A DNA stretch of 64,000 nucleotides from contig NZ_CP121471.1 in assembly GCF_033954835.1 (NCBI RefSeq), forward strand, positions 1,854,501 to 1,918,500. Direction: 5' to 3'. This stretch comes from Thiorhodovibrio frisius. GTDB lineage: Bacteria; Pseudomonadota; Gammaproteobacteria; Chromatiales; Chromatiaceae. Below the pieces are notes generated by a model. The model ran no database searches. It was not told where the DNA came from and saw nothing but the letters and a program-made list of their open reading frames with translations. The position numbers and the translations under genes were made by a program. This document shows, one piece after another, positions 53,189 to 63,703 of this stretch (positions are counted from its first letter, which is position 1; every line of letters begins with the position of its first letter).

Positions 53189-53803
53189 ATGCAACTTGTC
53201 ACTCGCACAGGCAACGACAGCACCGGTGTGCTTGAGGTGTCGGACCAGGTTTTTGGCGCCGACTACAAGCCTGATCTGGTGCATCAGGTCGTGACTGCTT
53301 ATATGGCTGGTGCCCGGCAGGGGACCAAGGCGCAAAAGAATCGCGCCCAAGTTCGGGGCGGTGGTTCCAAACCGTATCGCCAGAAAGGGACTGGTCGCGC
53401 GCGCGCTGGTACAACTCGCGGCCCACTGTGGCGCGGTGGCGGAATGACGTTTCCGGCACGTCCGCGCAGTTTCGAGCAAAAGGTGAATCGGAAAATGTAC
53501 CGTGGTGCGGTGCGTTCGATTCTCTCCGAATTAGCGCGCCAGGAACGGCTGACAGTGGTGCCGGAGTTCAAGATCGCGGAGGCGAAGACCAAGGCAATGG
53601 TCGCGCGCTTGCAGGAACTCAATGTCACCGACGTGCTGATCATCGTTGAAGGATTTGATGAAGCCTTGCTGCTCGCATCGCGCAATCTTCACAAGGTCGA
53701 TGTGGTGACAGCAGGGGAAGTCGATCCGGTGAATTTGATCGCCTTTGAGCGGATTATTGTCACTGAAACGGCTGTGCGTCAGTTGGAGGGTCGATTGCAA
53801 TGA
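53189..53803 (+). CDS. rplD: 50S ribosomal protein L4
   Basis: L4 lines the peptide exit tunnel and represses the S10 operon in E. coli. The 204 residues have RAQVRGGGSKPYRQKGTGRARAGTTRGPLWRGGG, the extended tunnel loop. ATG 53189 is set by family length; the frame upstream overlaps rplC and is not used. Its last bases overlap rplW (ATGA). Confidence 0.96.
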   Translation: MQLVTRTGNDSTGVLEVSDQVFGADYKPDLVHQVVTAYMAGARQGTKAQKNRAQVRGGGSKPYRQKGTGRARAGTTRGPLWRGGGMTFPARPRSFEQKVNRKMYRGAVRSILSELARQERLTVVPEFKIAEAKTKAMVARLQELNVTDVLIIVEGFDEALLLASRNLHKVDVVTAGEVDPVNLIAFERIIVTETAVRQLEGRLQ

Positions 53804-54096
53804 ACCAGGAACGACTGCATCGCGTTCTGCTCGCGCCGATTGTTTCCGAAAAATCAACGCGCGCAGCGGACTTAGTGAATCAATACGCCTTCAAGGTGCT
53901 GCCGGATGCAACCAAACCCGAGATCAGCCGGGCGGTCGAGTTAATGTTCGACGTCAAGGTCGATAGTGTTCAGGTGCTCAACGTCAATGGCAAGCGCAAG
54001 CTGTTCGGGCGACGTCAGGGTCGTCGGGCCGATTGGCGCAAGGCTTACGTGCGGGTTCAGGCCGGGCAACAAATTGACTTTGGCGGTGGTGCTTAG
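53800..54096 (+). CDS. rplW: 50S ribosomal protein L23
   Basis: L23 sits at the exit of the peptide tunnel and docks trigger factor and SRP. The 98 residues show LLAPIVSEKSTRAAD, YAFKVLPDATKPEI and NVNGKRKLFGRRQGRRADWRKAYV. Translationally coupled to rplD by a 4-nt overlap. Confidence 0.97.
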   Translation: MNQERLHRVLLAPIVSEKSTRAADLVNQYAFKVLPDATKPEISRAVELMFDVKVDSVQVLNVNGKRKLFGRRQGRRADWRKAYVRVQAGQQIDFGGGA

Positions 54097-54152
54097 GGTC
54101 AGACGCTCACGAGGGGCAGCTCATAACAATTACGGTGCGAAAACCAAGGTGC

Positions 54153-54195
54153 GCTCACGCACTTGATGTTTTCAAACCAAGTTAAATGCGTGAGC
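54153..54195 (+). repeat. Hairpin in the rplW-rplB spacer
   Basis: GCTCACGCA (54153-54161) and TGCGTGAGC (54187-54195) form a perfect 9-bp inverted repeat with a 25-nt A+T-rich loop in a 157-nt spacer. No T-run follows, so it may be an mRNA stability or processing element. Confidence 0.6.
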
Positions 54196-54253
54196 TTGCT
54201 AAGGTCTTCAGCAGACTGCCGCTTAAGCTGACACGGATCGCAAGAGACAGACA

Positions 54254-55081
54254 ATGGCTATTGTAAAAACCAATCCAACATCACCGGGGCGGCGGTTCGT
54301 CGTCAAGGTAGTGCCGCCGGACTTGCACCGGGGCGAGCCCTTCGGCCCGCTGCTTGATAAGAAATCCAAGTCAGGTGGGCGCAACAACAAAGGACGCATT
54401 TCTGTGCGTCATCGCGGCGGTGGCCATAAGCAACGCTATCGGGTGGTCGATTTCAAGAGGCGCAAAGTGGACGTGCCCGCGATTGTCGAGCGTATTGAAT
54501 ACGACCCGAACCGCAGTGCCCATCTCGCCCTGCTGAAGTACGCCGATGGGGCTTGGGCATACATGATCGCGCCCAAAGGGCTGAAGACCGGAGCTACGGT
54601 GATCTCCGCCGAGACGGCACCAATAAGCGTTGGCAACTGTATGCCACTTCGGAACATGCCTGTGGGCACCGAGGTGCATTGCATCGAGTTGCGGCCTGGC
54701 AAGGGGGCGCAAATCGCCCGTGCCGCCGGCGCCTCAGTGCAACTTGTGGCGCGCGAAGGCAGTTACGCTACCCTGCGACTGCGCTCAGGGGAAATGCGAC
54801 GGGTGCATTCTGACTGTCGTGCCGTGATTGGCAGCGTGGGCAATGGGGAACATAGCCTGCGCAAGCTTGGCAAGGCTGGTGCGACGCGCTGGCGCGGTGT
54901 TCGCCCGACAGTGCGCGGCGTCGTCATGAATCCGGTCGATCACCCGCACGGTGGTGGTGAAGGCCGCACCTCCGGCGGTCGCCATCCGGTGTCGCCCTGG
55001 GGCGTTCCGACCAAGGGGCATAAGACGCGGCAGAACAAACGCACCGATGGCATGATTCTGAGGCGTCGACGCACCAAGTAA
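54254..55081 (+). CDS. rplB: 50S ribosomal protein L2
   Basis: L2 supports subunit joining and the peptidyl transferase centre. The 275 residues contain [37 protein letters not shown] and the C-terminal [25 protein letters not shown] with the conserved His. Complete. Confidence 0.97.
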   Translation: MAIVKTNPTSPGRRFVVKVVPPDLHRGEPFGPLLDKKSKSGGRNNKGRISVRHRGGGHKQRYRVVDFKRRKVDVPAIVERIEYDPNRSAHLALLKYADGAWAYMIAPKGLKTGATVISAETAPISVGNCMPLRNMPVGTEVHCIELRPGKGAQIARAAGASVQLVAREGSYATLRLRSGEMRRVHSDCRAVIGSVGNGEHSLRKLGKAGATRWRGVRPTVRGVVMNPVDHPHGGGEGRTSGGRHPVSPWGVPTKGHKTRQNKRTDGMILRRRRTK

Positions 55082-55241
55082 GGTTGGCGCAGGACCATTT
55101 GTCAGGGTAGAAAGCGCCAAAGAAAGGCGAAATACAAACGCTTAAGCACCGGCCTTCGTTGAGAGGTCCGGTGTCTGAACAAACGCAGCGCTTGCACGAG
55201 TTGGCGCCTATCAGCGATAACGGACACGAGGATTCTAGAAA

Positions 55242-55520
55242 GTGCCACGTTCAGTACGAAAAGGCCCTTTTGTTGACCACCATTTGGCCAAGAAAGTCGA
55301 AACGGCGGTCGCACAAAACAGCAAGCGCCCAATCAAAACCTGGTCGCGGCGGTCGATGGTGCTGCCGGAAATGGTTGGCCTGACCATCGCGGTCTATAAC
55401 GGCAAGCAGCATGTTCCGGTGCTGATCAACGAAAACATGATCGGCCACAAGCTCGGAGAGTTTGCGCTAACCCGCACTTTCCGCGGGCACGCTGCAGATC
55501 GTAAAGCCAAGAAACGCTAG
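55242..55520 (+). CDS. rpsS: 30S ribosomal protein S19
   Basis: S19 binds 16S rRNA in the 30S head. The 92 residues start [19 protein letters not shown] and include [27 protein letters not shown] and [16 protein letters not shown]. The start codon is GTG at 55242, after a 160-nt spacer from rplB. Confidence 0.97.
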   Translation: MPRSVRKGPFVDHHLAKKVETAVAQNSKRPIKTWSRRSMVLPEMVGLTIAVYNGKQHVPVLINENMIGHKLGEFALTRTFRGHAADRKAKKR

Positions 55521-55657
55521 GTCCTGACCCGGAAAAAAGGGATCAATCTTCCTGGGTCGCCAATTGAATGGGCGAGCCAGGGGGCATATAAGCCAGCGTC
55601 TTTTAATGAAAAAATGACAAGCATCGTCAGCCCTATCTGAATGAAGTCGGAGCCATC

Positions 55658-55996
55658 ATGCAAGCGGAAGCTACCTTGAAATTCGCCCGGATATCGGCGC
55701 AAAAAGCCCGTCTGGTGGCGGATCAAATCAGGGGTCAACACGTCGAAAAGGCACTAAACGATCTGGCCTTCAGCACCAAGAAGGGTGCTGCCATGATCAG
55801 AAAGGTGCTCGAGTCAGCCATTGCCAATGCCGAAAACAACGCTGGCGCCGATATCGATGAGTTGCACGTTGCGGCAATCCAGGTCAATGAGGGCCCGACG
55901 ATGAAGCGGATTCGCGCGCGGGCTAAAGGGCGCGCATCGCGCATTCTCAAACGAACCAGCCACATCAAGCTGACTGTGGCAGAAGGGTCGGTTTAA
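55658..55996 (+). CDS. rplV: 50S ribosomal protein L22
   Basis: L22 lines the exit tunnel. The 112 residues show [41 protein letters not shown] and the beta-hairpin tip region [21 protein letters not shown] that narrows the tunnel. The 137-nt spacer before it is unusually long for the S10 operon. Confidence 0.97.
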   Translation: MQAEATLKFARISAQKARLVADQIRGQHVEKALNDLAFSTKKGAAMIRKVLESAIANAENNAGADIDELHVAAIQVNEGPTMKRIRARAKGRASRILKRTSHIKLTVAEGSV

Positions 55997-56034
55997 ACAT
56001 CGTCTGCCGTTTTTGCGGCCGACTGAAGATCACT

Positions 56035-56062
56035 AGCGTCGGTCGACCAGCGTCGGTCGAAT
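56035..56062 (+). repeat. Tandem duplication, 2 x 14 bp, slightly diverged
   Basis: AGCGTCGGTCGACC (56035-56048) and AGCGTCGGTCGAAT (56049-56062) share the first 12 bases. They fill the end of the rplV-rpsC spacer, just before rpsC. Confidence 0.85.
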
Positions 56063-56074
56063 AGAGGCCTACAC

Positions 56075-56755
56075 ATGGGACAAAAAGTACATCCGATCGG
56101 AATCCGCCTCGGCATTGTCAAGGATTGGACATCCAAATGGTATGCCAGCTCCAAGGACTATCCAGATCTGCTGAATAAAGATCTCGAAGTGCGTGCTTAT
56201 CTGAAAAAGCGCCTGGCGAATGCCTCGGTCAGCCGCATTCAGATCGACCGCCCCGCCAAGAATGCACATATCACAGTGCATACCGCACGACCCGGAGTCG
56301 TCATCGGCAAAAAGGGCGAGGACATCGACAAGCTGCGTGCCGAGGTGGCGGGCATGATGGGCATTCCAGTGCACATCAGCATTGAAGAGATTCGCAAACC
56401 CGAGCTCGACGCTCAGTTGGTCGCTGAGGGCATTGCGCAACAACTGGAGCGGCGCATCATGTTTCGGCGCGCGATGAAGCGGGCGGTACAGAATTCCATG
56501 CGCGTCGGCGCCGAGGGTATCCGGGTGAACATTGCCGGACGTCTGAACGGTGCCGAAATCGCCCGTTCCGAATGGTATCGTGAGGGCCGTGTGCCTTTGC
56601 ATACTCTTAGGGCGGACATTGATTACGGCTTCGCGGAAGCCAAGACCACTTACGGTATTCTGGGGGTGAAGACCTGGATATTCCGAGGTGAAGTCTTTGG
56701 TGATCGCGTGGAGGAGCCACAACAGGATAAGCGCTCACGGGCGAAGAAGGGCTGA
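56075..56755 (+). CDS. rpsC: 30S ribosomal protein S3
   Basis: S3 lies at the mRNA entry and has helicase-like activity. The 226 residues begin [14 protein letters not shown] and carry the KH-domain motif [14 protein letters not shown] and the C-terminal [16 protein letters not shown]. rplP begins 3 nt after the stop. Confidence 0.97.
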   Translation: MGQKVHPIGIRLGIVKDWTSKWYASSKDYPDLLNKDLEVRAYLKKRLANASVSRIQIDRPAKNAHITVHTARPGVVIGKKGEDIDKLRAEVAGMMGIPVHISIEEIRKPELDAQLVAEGIAQQLERRIMFRRAMKRAVQNSMRVGAEGIRVNIAGRLNGAEIARSEWYREGRVPLHTLRADIDYGFAEAKTTYGILGVKTWIFRGEVFGDRVEEPQQDKRSRAKKG

Positions 56756-56758
56756 GCC

Positions 56759-57172
56759 ATGCTGCAACCGAAACGGACCAAATTCAGAAAGCAACACAAA
56801 GGCCGCAATCGCGGGCTGGCCCAGAGCGGAAATCAGGTCAGCTTCGGCGACTTTGGGTTGAAAGCCGTTGGGCGCGGGCGCCTGACGGCGCGTCAAATCG
56901 AGTCGGCACGGCGCGCCATTACACGGCGGGTCAAGCGTGGCGGCAAACTCTGGATTCGCGTCTTCCCAGACAAGCCGATCTCCAAGAAGCCGCTCGAAGT
57001 GCGCATGGGTAAAGGTAAAGGGAACGTTGAGTACTGGGTCGCGCTCATTCAGCCAGGCCGCATGCTCTACGAGATCGAGGGTGTGCCGGAGGAGCTTGCG
57101 CGCGAGGCGTTTCAACTCGCTGCGGCCAAACTGCCGGTTCAGACCAAATTCGAGAAGCGAACGGTACTCTAG
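56759..57172 (+). CDS. rplP: 50S ribosomal protein L16
   Basis: L16 helps place A-site tRNA. The 137 residues start [19 protein letters not shown] and include [24 protein letters not shown] and [14 protein letters not shown], the region hydroxylated at an Arg in E. coli. Coupled to rpsC and rpmC by spacings of 3 and 2 nt. Confidence 0.97.
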   Translation: MLQPKRTKFRKQHKGRNRGLAQSGNQVSFGDFGLKAVGRGRLTARQIESARRAITRRVKRGGKLWIRVFPDKPISKKPLEVRMGKGKGNVEYWVALIQPGRMLYEIEGVPEELAREAFQLAAAKLPVQTKFEKRTVL

Positions 57173-57174
57173 CG

Positions 57175-57432
57175 ATGAAGGCGAATGAATTTCGACAGCA
57201 GTCGGCTGATAATCTGCAACGGCAGTTGCTCGATCTGCGCAAGGAACAATTCAATCTGCGCATGCAACAGGGCACAGGGCAGTTGGTGCGTCCATCGCGG
57301 ATGCGGGAAGTTCGGCGCGATATAGCCCGGGTAAAAACCATTATGACGGAAATGTTGGCCAATACGACATCGAGTCATTCAGCGCCAGCAGCGAGCGGCA
57401 GCGGATTATCGGCAGCAGGATCTTCCAAATGA
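57175..57432 (+). CDS. rpmC: 50S ribosomal protein L29 with C-terminal extension
   Basis: L29 is a small two-helix protein near the tunnel exit. The first 63 residues are normal ([35 protein letters not shown]). About 20 further residues, rich in Ser, Ala and Gly (ending [10 protein letters not shown]), form an extension absent from E. coli L29 (63 aa). The stop overlaps the rpsQ start (ATGA). Confidence 0.95.
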   Translation: MKANEFRQQSADNLQRQLLDLRKEQFNLRMQQGTGQLVRPSRMREVRRDIARVKTIMTEMLANTTSSHSAPAASGSGLSAAGSSK

Positions 57433-57716
57433 GCGATGAGACAACTACTCAGCCAGCAACTGATCAGAATGCGAGCAATCGCACTGTAACCGGCCGCGTG
57501 CTCAGTAACGCGATGCAGAAGACGATCACAGTGATGATCGAGCGCCGGGTCAAACACCCGATTTACGGCAAGTTTTTGCGTCGCTCGACCAAGATTCATG
57601 CGCACGACGAAGACAACCAGTGCAATCCGGGTGACTGGGTGAGAGTTGAACTTTGCCGCCCATTATCCAAAACCAAGACCTGGCGTCTGGTAGAAGTTCT
57701 GGAGCGGGCGCGCTAA
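57429..57716 (+). CDS. rpsQ: 30S ribosomal protein S17
   Basis: S17 is an OB-fold 30S assembly protein. The 95 residues have a short Thr/Gln-rich N-terminal extension ([14 protein letters not shown]) before the conserved [30 protein letters not shown]. Coupled to rpmC by overlap. A 15-bp repeat array follows its stop. Confidence 0.96.
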   Translation: MSDETTTQPATDQNASNRTVTGRVLSNAMQKTITVMIERRVKHPIYGKFLRRSTKIHAHDEDNQCNPGDWVRVELCRPLSKTKTWRLVEVLERAR

Positions 57717-57725
57717 TTTTCGCGC

Positions 57726-57785
57726 CGGTGTCTATCAGCCCGGTGTCTATCAGCCCGGTGTCTATCAGCCCGGTGTCTCTCAGCT
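57726..57785 (+). repeat. Tandem array, 4 x 15 bp
   Basis: CGGTGTCTATCAGCC occurs three times perfectly (57726-57770), followed by a fourth copy with two changes (57771-57785), starting 9 nt after the rpsQ stop. It fills much of the 141-nt rpsQ-rplN spacer. There are no spacers between units, so it is not a CRISPR. Confidence 0.95.
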
Positions 57786-57857
57786 GGCTGCCAATTAGGT
57801 CGGTTAGATTCCCTGATAGGCAAAATCGAGCACATACTTTCGGTAGGAAATAAGAAC

Positions 57858-58226
57858 ATGATTCAGATGCAAACTCGGATGAGCGTCGCCGATAACAGCG
57901 GTGCGCGTGAGGTGCAGTGCATCAAAGTGCTCGGCGGTTCGCATCGGCGCTATGCTGGGATCGGGGATGTGGTCAAGGTGACTGTCAAAGACGCCATCCC
58001 GCGCGGCAAGGTAAAGAAGGGTGATGTCTTTAGCGCGGTAGTGGTGCGCACCCGCAAGGGCGTGCGTCGGGCAGATGGGTCCCTGATTCGCTTTGACGGT
58101 AATGCCGCTGTGCTGCTGAACAATCAGCTTCAGCCAATTGGCACGCGCATTTTTGGACCCGTGACGCGCGAACTACGCGGTGACCGCTTTATGAAAATTA
58201 TTTCGCTCGCGCCAGAGGTGGTGTGA
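57858..58226 (+). CDS. rplN: 50S ribosomal protein L14
   Basis: L14 lies at the subunit interface, where RsfS binds. The 122 residues start [19 protein letters not shown] and include [31 protein letters not shown] and the C-terminal [25 protein letters not shown]. First gene of the classical spc operon; here it is continuous with S10. Confidence 0.97.
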   Translation: MIQMQTRMSVADNSGAREVQCIKVLGGSHRRYAGIGDVVKVTVKDAIPRGKVKKGDVFSAVVVRTRKGVRRADGSLIRFDGNAAVLLNNQLQPIGTRIFGPVTRELRGDRFMKIISLAPEVV

Positions 58227-58334
58227 TTTCGCCTAACTGAAGCCGATGCCGATTGGTTCTCCAGTCAACGTCGGCGGTCAGGCTGCAAACTGGACCGAGG
58301 CGCTGCGACAGCTTTAGCGATTTGGACACGAATT

Positions 58335-58652
58335 ATGCGCAAGATCAAGACAGGGGACGACGTCATGGTGCTGACCGGCAAGGACCGGGGCAAGCGCGGG
58401 ACCGTGTTGAGCGTTCCCGATGTCAGTCATGTTGTTGTTGAAAACATTAACATGGCGAAGAAGCATCAAAAGGGAAATCCGCAGCGCGGCATTGAGGGCG
58501 GGATCGTCGATAAGGAAATGCCGCTGCATGTTTCCAATGTTGGGGTATTCAACCCAGCGAAGGGTGGAGCAGACCGCATTGGTTTTCGGGTGCTCGAAGA
58601 CGGCCGCAAAGTGCGGATATTTAAGTCCGACGGCGAGGTCGTCGATGTTTGA
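58335..58652 (+). CDS. rplX: 50S ribosomal protein L24
   Basis: L24 starts 50S assembly. The 105 residues contain the KOW motif (DDVMVLTGKDRGKRGTVLSV) and KKHQKGNPQRGIEGGIVDKEMPLHVSNV. ATG 58335 is set by the family start. Confidence 0.97.
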   Translation: MRKIKTGDDVMVLTGKDRGKRGTVLSVPDVSHVVVENINMAKKHQKGNPQRGIEGGIVDKEMPLHVSNVGVFNPAKGGADRIGFRVLEDGRKVRIFKSDGEVVDV

Positions 58653-58705
58653 GATCGACGTTAGGGGTCGATGCCTGAGGTCGATATCGGAACAGGTTCA
58701 GCACA

Positions 58706-59245
58706 ATGGCTAGATTACAACAGCTCTATAAAGAACAACTCGTTGGCGAATTGCAGAAGCGCTTTGAGTATCCGAGCGTCATGCAGGTGCCGAGGATCGA
58801 AAAAATCACCCTGAACATGGGTGTCGGTGAGGCTGTGACTGATAAAAAGGTCATGGACTTCGCAGTGTCGGACATGACGCGGATTGCCGCGCAAAAGCCG
58901 GTGGTGAATAACGCGCGTAAGTCAGTCGCTGGCTTCAAGATCCGCGAAGGCTGGCCGGTTGGCTGCAAGGTAACGCTGCGCCGCGAGCGCATGTACGAAT
59001 TTCTTGATCGATTGATCAATATCGCCATCCCGCGTATTCGCGACTTTCGCGGTATGAGCCCGAAAGCCTTCGATGGGCGCGGGAACTACTCCTTGGGCGT
59101 GCGCGAACAGATCATTTTCCCGGAAATCGATTACGACAAGATCGACACCCTGCGCGGCCTCGATATTGTGATTACTACCTCGGCAAAGAACGACGAGGAA
59201 GGGCGCGCACTGTTGGAAGCTTTTAAATTTCCGTTCCGAACTTAG
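58706..59245 (+). CDS. rplE: 50S ribosomal protein L5
   Basis: L5 binds 5S rRNA. The 179 residues show [49 protein letters not shown] and [21 protein letters not shown], all standard. rpsN follows 9 nt after the stop. Confidence 0.97.
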   Translation: MARLQQLYKEQLVGELQKRFEYPSVMQVPRIEKITLNMGVGEAVTDKKVMDFAVSDMTRIAAQKPVVNNARKSVAGFKIREGWPVGCKVTLRRERMYEFLDRLINIAIPRIRDFRGMSPKAFDGRGNYSLGVREQIIFPEIDYDKIDTLRGLDIVITTSAKNDEEGRALLEAFKFPFRT

Positions 59246-59254
59246 AGTGACATC

Positions 59255-59560
59255 ATGGCAAAAACGAGCATGATCGAGCGTGACCGCAAGCGCACAAAAA
59301 TCGCCAAGCAGTATGCGGCTAAGCGTGCGGCGCTTAAGGCCGTCATCAATAATCGCAGTGCCGCCCCCGAAGAGGTCGATGCCGCTTTGACGGCGTTGCA
59401 GAAGTTGCCCCGTGATGCCAGTCCGACGCGCCAGCAACGTCGCTGCCGTATCAGTGGCCGGCCGCACTCGGTTTATCGCAAGTTCGGCTTAGGCCGGAAC
59501 AAGCTGCGCGAGGCCGTGATGCGCGGCGACGTTCCCGGCGTCGTGAAAGCAAGCTGGTAA
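59255..59560 (+). CDS. rpsN: 30S ribosomal protein S14, zinc-free type
   Basis: The 101-residue S14 is the long form without CXXC motifs, which does not need zinc. [49 protein letters not shown] is the conserved C-terminal half. A 144-nt spacer follows before rpsH. Confidence 0.97.
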   Translation: MAKTSMIERDRKRTKIAKQYAAKRAALKAVINNRSAAPEEVDAALTALQKLPRDASPTRQQRRCRISGRPHSVYRKFGLGRNKLREAVMRGDVPGVVKASW

Positions 59561-59704
59561 GATTAATTGCTTAAGCCCAGGGATTCATTGGACGTGTCAG
59601 TTGGGCCTCATCAAGCAAGCAAGATACAAAACGTCCTAAACCAAGTGGGTATCGCGCCAAACGGCTAAAGGGGGCTGCGGGCGGTCTGACCTGAGGAGCC
59701 AGTT

Positions 59705-60100
59705 ATGAGTATGTCTGATCCAATTGCGGATATGCTAACGCGTATTCGCAACGGTCAAATGCGCGGCAAGGTCACCATTACCATGCCCGCGTCAAAGCAG
59801 CGCATTGCCATTGCCGCCTTGCTTGAGGATGAAGGCTATATCAACCAGCACAGCGTCGCTGGCGATGGCCCGCATCGCGCGCTTGAGATCAAGCTCAAGT
59901 ATTTCCGCGGCAAGCCGGTGATTGAGCTGATCAAGCGGGTGTCCCGTCCGGGACTGCGTATTTACCGGGGCAAAGATGACCTGCCTCGGGTTCGCAGTGG
60001 TCTCGGTATCGCCATTGTCTCCACCTCCAAAGGTCTTATGACCGACCGGGCAGCTCGTAAAGCTGGCCACGGGGGCGAAATTCTGGCTCTGGTCGCCTGA
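59705..60100 (+). CDS. rpsH: 30S ribosomal protein S8
   Basis: S8 organises the 16S central domain and represses the spc operon in E. coli. The 131 residues include [15 protein letters not shown] and [39 protein letters not shown] precedes the start. Confidence 0.97.
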   Translation: MSMSDPIADMLTRIRNGQMRGKVTITMPASKQRIAIAALLEDEGYINQHSVAGDGPHRALEIKLKYFRGKPVIELIKRVSRPGLRIYRGKDDLPRVRSGLGIAIVSTSKGLMTDRAARKAGHGGEILALVA

Positions 60101-60134
60101 TAGCGCGGCGCAAGGAAGATAGAGGATCAGTCAC

Positions 60135-60668
60135 ATGTCTCGAATCGCAAAGTGGCCCGTCAGTGTGCCGTCTGGTGTCAACGTCGACATCAAGGGCCAG
60201 GCGGTCACAGTCAAGGGTAGCAAGGGGACGCTCAGCTGGGACGTTCACCCTCTGGTCAGCGTGGAGCTTGCCGAAGGGCAGGTGCGGACCGCGCCGACGA
60301 TGAATGAAAAGAAGGCTTGGGCTTTAGCGGGAACCACTAGGGCTTTGATCAACAACATGGTGGTCGGAGTGAGTACCGGGTTCGAACGGCGGCTGGCACT
60401 TGTCGGCGTTGGCTATCGCGCTCAGGCGAAAGGAAAAACGCTCAATCTGGCGCTTGGATTCTCGCATCCCATCGACTACCCGGTGCCTGCGGGAATTGAA
60501 ATCGAAACCCCGTCGCCGACCGAAATCATCGTGCGCGGCGCCGATAAGCAGCAGGTCGGCCAGGTCGCGGCAAAGATTCGTCGTTACCGTCCGCCTGAGC
60601 CGTATAAAGGCAAGGGTGTACGCTATTCCGACGAAGACGTGCTGCGCAAAGAAGCGAAGAAAAAATAA
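60135..60668 (+). CDS. rplF: 50S ribosomal protein L6
   Basis: L6 supports the GTPase-associated region. The 177 residues show ALINNMVVGVSTGFERRLALVGVGYRAQ and the C-terminal GQVAAKIRRYRPPEPYKGKGVRYSDE. Complete. Confidence 0.97.
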   Translation: MSRIAKWPVSVPSGVNVDIKGQAVTVKGSKGTLSWDVHPLVSVELAEGQVRTAPTMNEKKAWALAGTTRALINNMVVGVSTGFERRLALVGVGYRAQAKGKTLNLALGFSHPIDYPVPAGIEIETPSPTEIIVRGADKQQVGQVAAKIRRYRPPEPYKGKGVRYSDEDVLRKEAKKK

Positions 60669-60692
60669 GGGTCTCCGGGGAAGATCGATAAA

Positions 60693-61049
60693 ATGGATAA
60701 AAAACAATCACGTTTGCGCCGGGCAACGCGTGCCCGGGCGAAAATTCGCGAGCTTAGGGCCTATCGGTTGTGCATTCATCGTTCGCCCCGACACATGTAT
60801 GCGCAGGTTATCGCGCCCGACGGCGGCAAGGTGGTGGCGAGTGCCTCTACCGTCGAGAAGCCAGTACGGGAAAGTGCCCAGGGCTACTCCGGTAACACCA
60901 AGTCTGCCGCACGGATTGGGGAACTGATCGCCGAACGTGCCAAAGCGGCCGGCGTGGAGCAGGTCGCCTTTGACCGCTCCGGGTTTAAATATCACGGTCG
61001 GGTCAAGGCGCTGGCGGACGCGGCGCGTGAGAACGGACTGCGGTTCTGA
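60693..61049 (+). CDS. rplR: 50S ribosomal protein L18
   Basis: L18 binds 5S rRNA with L5 and L25. The 118 residues carry [20 protein letters not shown] and [27 protein letters not shown] 120-nt spacer with an imperfect CTAGGGAC duplication precedes rpsE. Confidence 0.97.
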   Translation: MDKKQSRLRRATRARAKIRELRAYRLCIHRSPRHMYAQVIAPDGGKVVASASTVEKPVRESAQGYSGNTKSAARIGELIAERAKAAGVEQVAFDRSGFKYHGRVKALADAARENGLRF

Positions 61050-61169
61050 CCAAGCTCAACAAACCCAATCCGCTAGGGACCAATCTCCTAGGGACAAGGT
61101 TTTGAGTTCCAGTCGGCTGACGCAAGCCTCCTACCCAGCCAAAAAGACGAATAAGTTCAGGAATTACTG

Positions 61170-61676
61170 ATGGCGAGCTACAACCAAAAGCCGGAAGGCG
61201 ACGATTTACTTGAGAAGTTGATCTCCGTCAACCGGGTGGCAAAGGTCGTGAAGGGAGGCCGTGTGTTCGGCTTCGGCGCACTCACTGTTGTCGGTGACGG
61301 CAAGGGTCGGGTTGGCTATGGCACGGGCAAGGCGCGGGAAGTGCCAGTGGCGATTCAAAAAGCCATGGAGTCGGCACGCAAGAACATGGTGGAGATCAAG
61401 CTAAAGGGAACCACCCTGCAATATCCCATGCTCGGGCACCATGGCGCGGCGCATGTGTTCATGCAGCCAGCGTCCGAAGGTACTGGCATTATCGCTGGCG
61501 GTGCCATGCGCGCTGTATTCGAGGTGCTTGGCGTTCAGAATGTACTGGCGAAATGCATCGGTACCAATAATCCCGTCAACGTCGTGCAGGCCACGATTAA
61601 CGGTCTGAAGGACATGACCGACGCCGAGTCAGTGGCAGCCAAGCGCGGCAAGACGGTTGAGGAGATTCTGGGGTAA
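61170..61676 (+). CDS. rpsE: 30S ribosomal protein S5
   Basis: S5 affects decoding accuracy and mRNA entry. The 168 residues contain [37 protein letters not shown] and the C-terminal [19 protein letters not shown]. The spectinomycin-region residues appear normal. rpmD begins 3 nt after the stop. Confidence 0.97.
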   Translation: MASYNQKPEGDDLLEKLISVNRVAKVVKGGRVFGFGALTVVGDGKGRVGYGTGKAREVPVAIQKAMESARKNMVEIKLKGTTLQYPMLGHHGAAHVFMQPASEGTGIIAGGAMRAVFEVLGVQNVLAKCIGTNNPVNVVQATINGLKDMTDAESVAAKRGKTVEEILG

Positions 61677-61679
61677 GTC

Positions 61680-61865
61680 ATGGCCAATAACATGATGAAA
61701 GTTAAACTGGTGCGCAGTATTCACGGCCGCCTCAAGCGCCATCAGGCCTGTGTGCGTGGCCTCGGTATTCGCCGTATGCATCAGGTGGTTGAAGTCGAGG
61801 ATACTCCGGCCACCCGGGGCATGCTCAACAAAGTGGCCTATATGGTCCAGCTCGTTGAGGAATAA
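61680..61865 (+). CDS. rpmD: 50S ribosomal protein L30
   Basis: A 61-residue L30, the small ferredoxin-like 50S protein found in many but not all bacteria. [46 protein letters not shown] is standard. It lies tightly between rpsE and rplO. Confidence 0.96.
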   Translation: MANNMMKVKLVRSIHGRLKRHQACVRGLGIRRMHQVVEVEDTPATRGMLNKVAYMVQLVEE

Positions 61866-61869
61866 TTCA

Positions 61870-62298
61870 ATGCGACTCAATGATTTACAGCCTAGTCGCC
61901 GGGCCCGTGCCAAGCGCGTCGGGCGTGGCATTGGCAGCGGCTTGGGCAAGACCTGCGGTCGCGGCCACAAAGGTCAGAAGTCTCGTTCCGGCGGCTTTCA
62001 TAAGCTCGGGTTCGAGGGCGGCCAGATGCCGCTGCAGCGCCGGTTGCCGAAGGTCGGGTTTCGCTCGCGCAAGAGTATGGATGCGGATGAAATCCGGACC
62101 AGCGAATTGAACAAGGTCACAGCCGACACCATCGACCTTGGCGCATTGCGTGAGGCTGGTCTGATCGGTCGCACTGTCAGCCGGGTCAAAGTCGTGCTCG
62201 CGGGTCCCATCAATAAGCCCTTGCGGCTGAAAGGCCTGGCGATCACCAAAGGCGCGCGTGCGGCGATTGATGCTGCCGGTGGGTCGGTAGAGGACTGA
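61870..62298 (+). CDS. rplO: 50S ribosomal protein L15
   Basis: L15 is a late 50S assembly protein. The 142 residues start [20 protein letters not shown] and hold the glycine-rich [20 protein letters not shown] and [21 protein letters not shown] 61870 is 4 nt after the rpmD stop; longer in-frame starts overlap rpmD and are not used. Confidence 0.97.
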   Translation: MRLNDLQPSRRARAKRVGRGIGSGLGKTCGRGHKGQKSRSGGFHKLGFEGGQMPLQRRLPKVGFRSRKSMDADEIRTSELNKVTADTIDLGALREAGLIGRTVSRVKVVLAGPINKPLRLKGLAITKGARAAIDAAGGSVED

Positions 62299-62350
62299 GG
62301 CACTCTAGTGCGAACGGGCATTTGAACCAGCATCTGAGCAGGCAGATTTA

Positions 62351-63703
62351 ATGGCGCGTAATAGCGGATCAGTCAGTCAGACATTTGGCGGTATGGGGCG
62401 GCTAACTGAGCTGCGCCAGCGGCTGATGTTCGTGCTTGGCGCTTTATTGGTGTATCGGATCGGAACGTTTATTCCGGTGCCGGGGGTCAATCCTGAGGCG
62501 CTGGCCGCTCTGTTTGATCAAAACCAGGGTTCGATTCTCGACATGTTCAACATGTTTTCGGGAGGCGCCCTGCAGCGTGCAAGTATCTTGGCGCTCGGCA
62601 TCATGCCTTACATCTCGGCGAGCATCATCATGCAGCTGATGTCGTCGGTGATTCCTCAGTTGGAACAGCTGAAAAAAGAGGGCGAGGCCGGGCGGCGCAA
62701 GATTACCCAATACACGCGCTATGGCACAGTGGTGCTCGCGAGCTTTCAGGCCATTGGTATTTCAATGGCGTTGCAGGGGCAAACCGCTGGCGGCTCGGCC
62801 ATTGTGGTGACCCACGGCGTTGGCTTTGTCTTTACCGCAGCCGTATCGCTGGTAACAGGAACCATGTTCCTGATGTGGCTCGGCGAGCAGATTACCGAGC
62901 GAGGCATTGGCAATGGGATCTCGCTTATCATTTTCGCGGGCATTGTTGCCGGCTTGCCATCGGCCGTCGGAGGGACCTTGGAGCTGGTGCGAACCGGTGA
63001 GATGAACGCCATTGCCGTCTTGGCGCTTTTTGCATTGGCGCTGCTGGTAACGGCTTTTGTGGTCTTCGTGGAGCGCGGACAACGGCGCATTACTGTGAAT
63101 TACGCCCGTCGGCAGCAGGGGCGAAAGATGATGGCAGCGCAGAGCACCCATCTACCGCTAAAGCTGAATATGGCCGGTGTGATTCCGCCGATTTTTGCCT
63201 CCAGCATTATTCTGTTTCCGGGGACTCTGGGGCAGTGGTTCGGCCAGTCGGAAGACCTGCGCTGGCTCGCGGACCTCACCGCCAAATTTTCTCCGGGTGA
63301 GCCCCTCTATGTGCTGGCTTACTCGGCGGCTATCATTTTCTTCTGCTTTTTCTACACTGCGTTGGTGTTTAATGCGAAGGATACGGCCGACAATCTCAAG
63401 CGCTCGGGGGCTTTCATTCCGGGTATCCGTCCGGGCGAGCAGACGGCGCGCTATATCGATACCGTGATGACGCGTCTCACGGCAATTGGCGCTCTCTACA
63501 TCACAGCCGTGTGTTTGCTGCCAGAATTTCTGATCGTCGGTTGGAATGTGCCCTTTTACTTCGGCGGCACCTCACTGCTGATTGTGGTGGTGGTCGTGAT
63601 GGATTTCATGGCGCAGGTGCAGGCGCATCTGGTGTCACATCAATACGAAGGCTTGATGAAAAAGGCAAATCTCAAAGCGCCAGGTGGCGGGCTGATGCGC
63701 TGA
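62351..63703 (+). CDS. secY: Preprotein translocase subunit SecY
   Basis: The channel-forming subunit of SecYEG in the inner membrane. The 450 residues have about ten hydrophobic helices. [24 protein letters not shown] is helix 1, [31 protein letters not shown] includes the plug and helix 2, and [13 protein letters not shown] lies in a cytoplasmic loop. Full length. rpmJ follows after 179 nt. Confidence 0.98.
   Translation: MARNSGSVSQTFGGMGRLTELRQRLMFVLGALLVYRIGTFIPVPGVNPEALAALFDQNQGSILDMFNMFSGGALQRASILALGIMPYISASIIMQLMSSVIPQLEQLKKEGEAGRRKITQYTRYGTVVLASFQAIGISMALQGQTAGGSAIVVTHGVGFVFTAAVSLVTGTMFLMWLGEQITERGIGNGISLIIFAGIVAGLPSAVGGTLELVRTGEMNAIAVLALFALALLVTAFVVFVERGQRRITVNYARRQQGRKMMAAQSTHLPLKLNMAGVIPPIFASSIILFPGTLGQWFGQSEDLRWLADLTAKFSPGEPLYVLAYSAAIIFFCFFYTALVFNAKDTADNLKRSGAFIPGIRPGEQTARYIDTVMTRLTAIGALYITAVCLLPEFLIVGWNVPFYFGGTSLLIVVVVVMDFMAQVQAHLVSHQYEGLMKKANLKAPGGGLMR

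Noticed and set aside
57726-57785. CRISPR array
   Set aside because: The 15-bp units are directly adjacent without spacers, and no cas gene is present.
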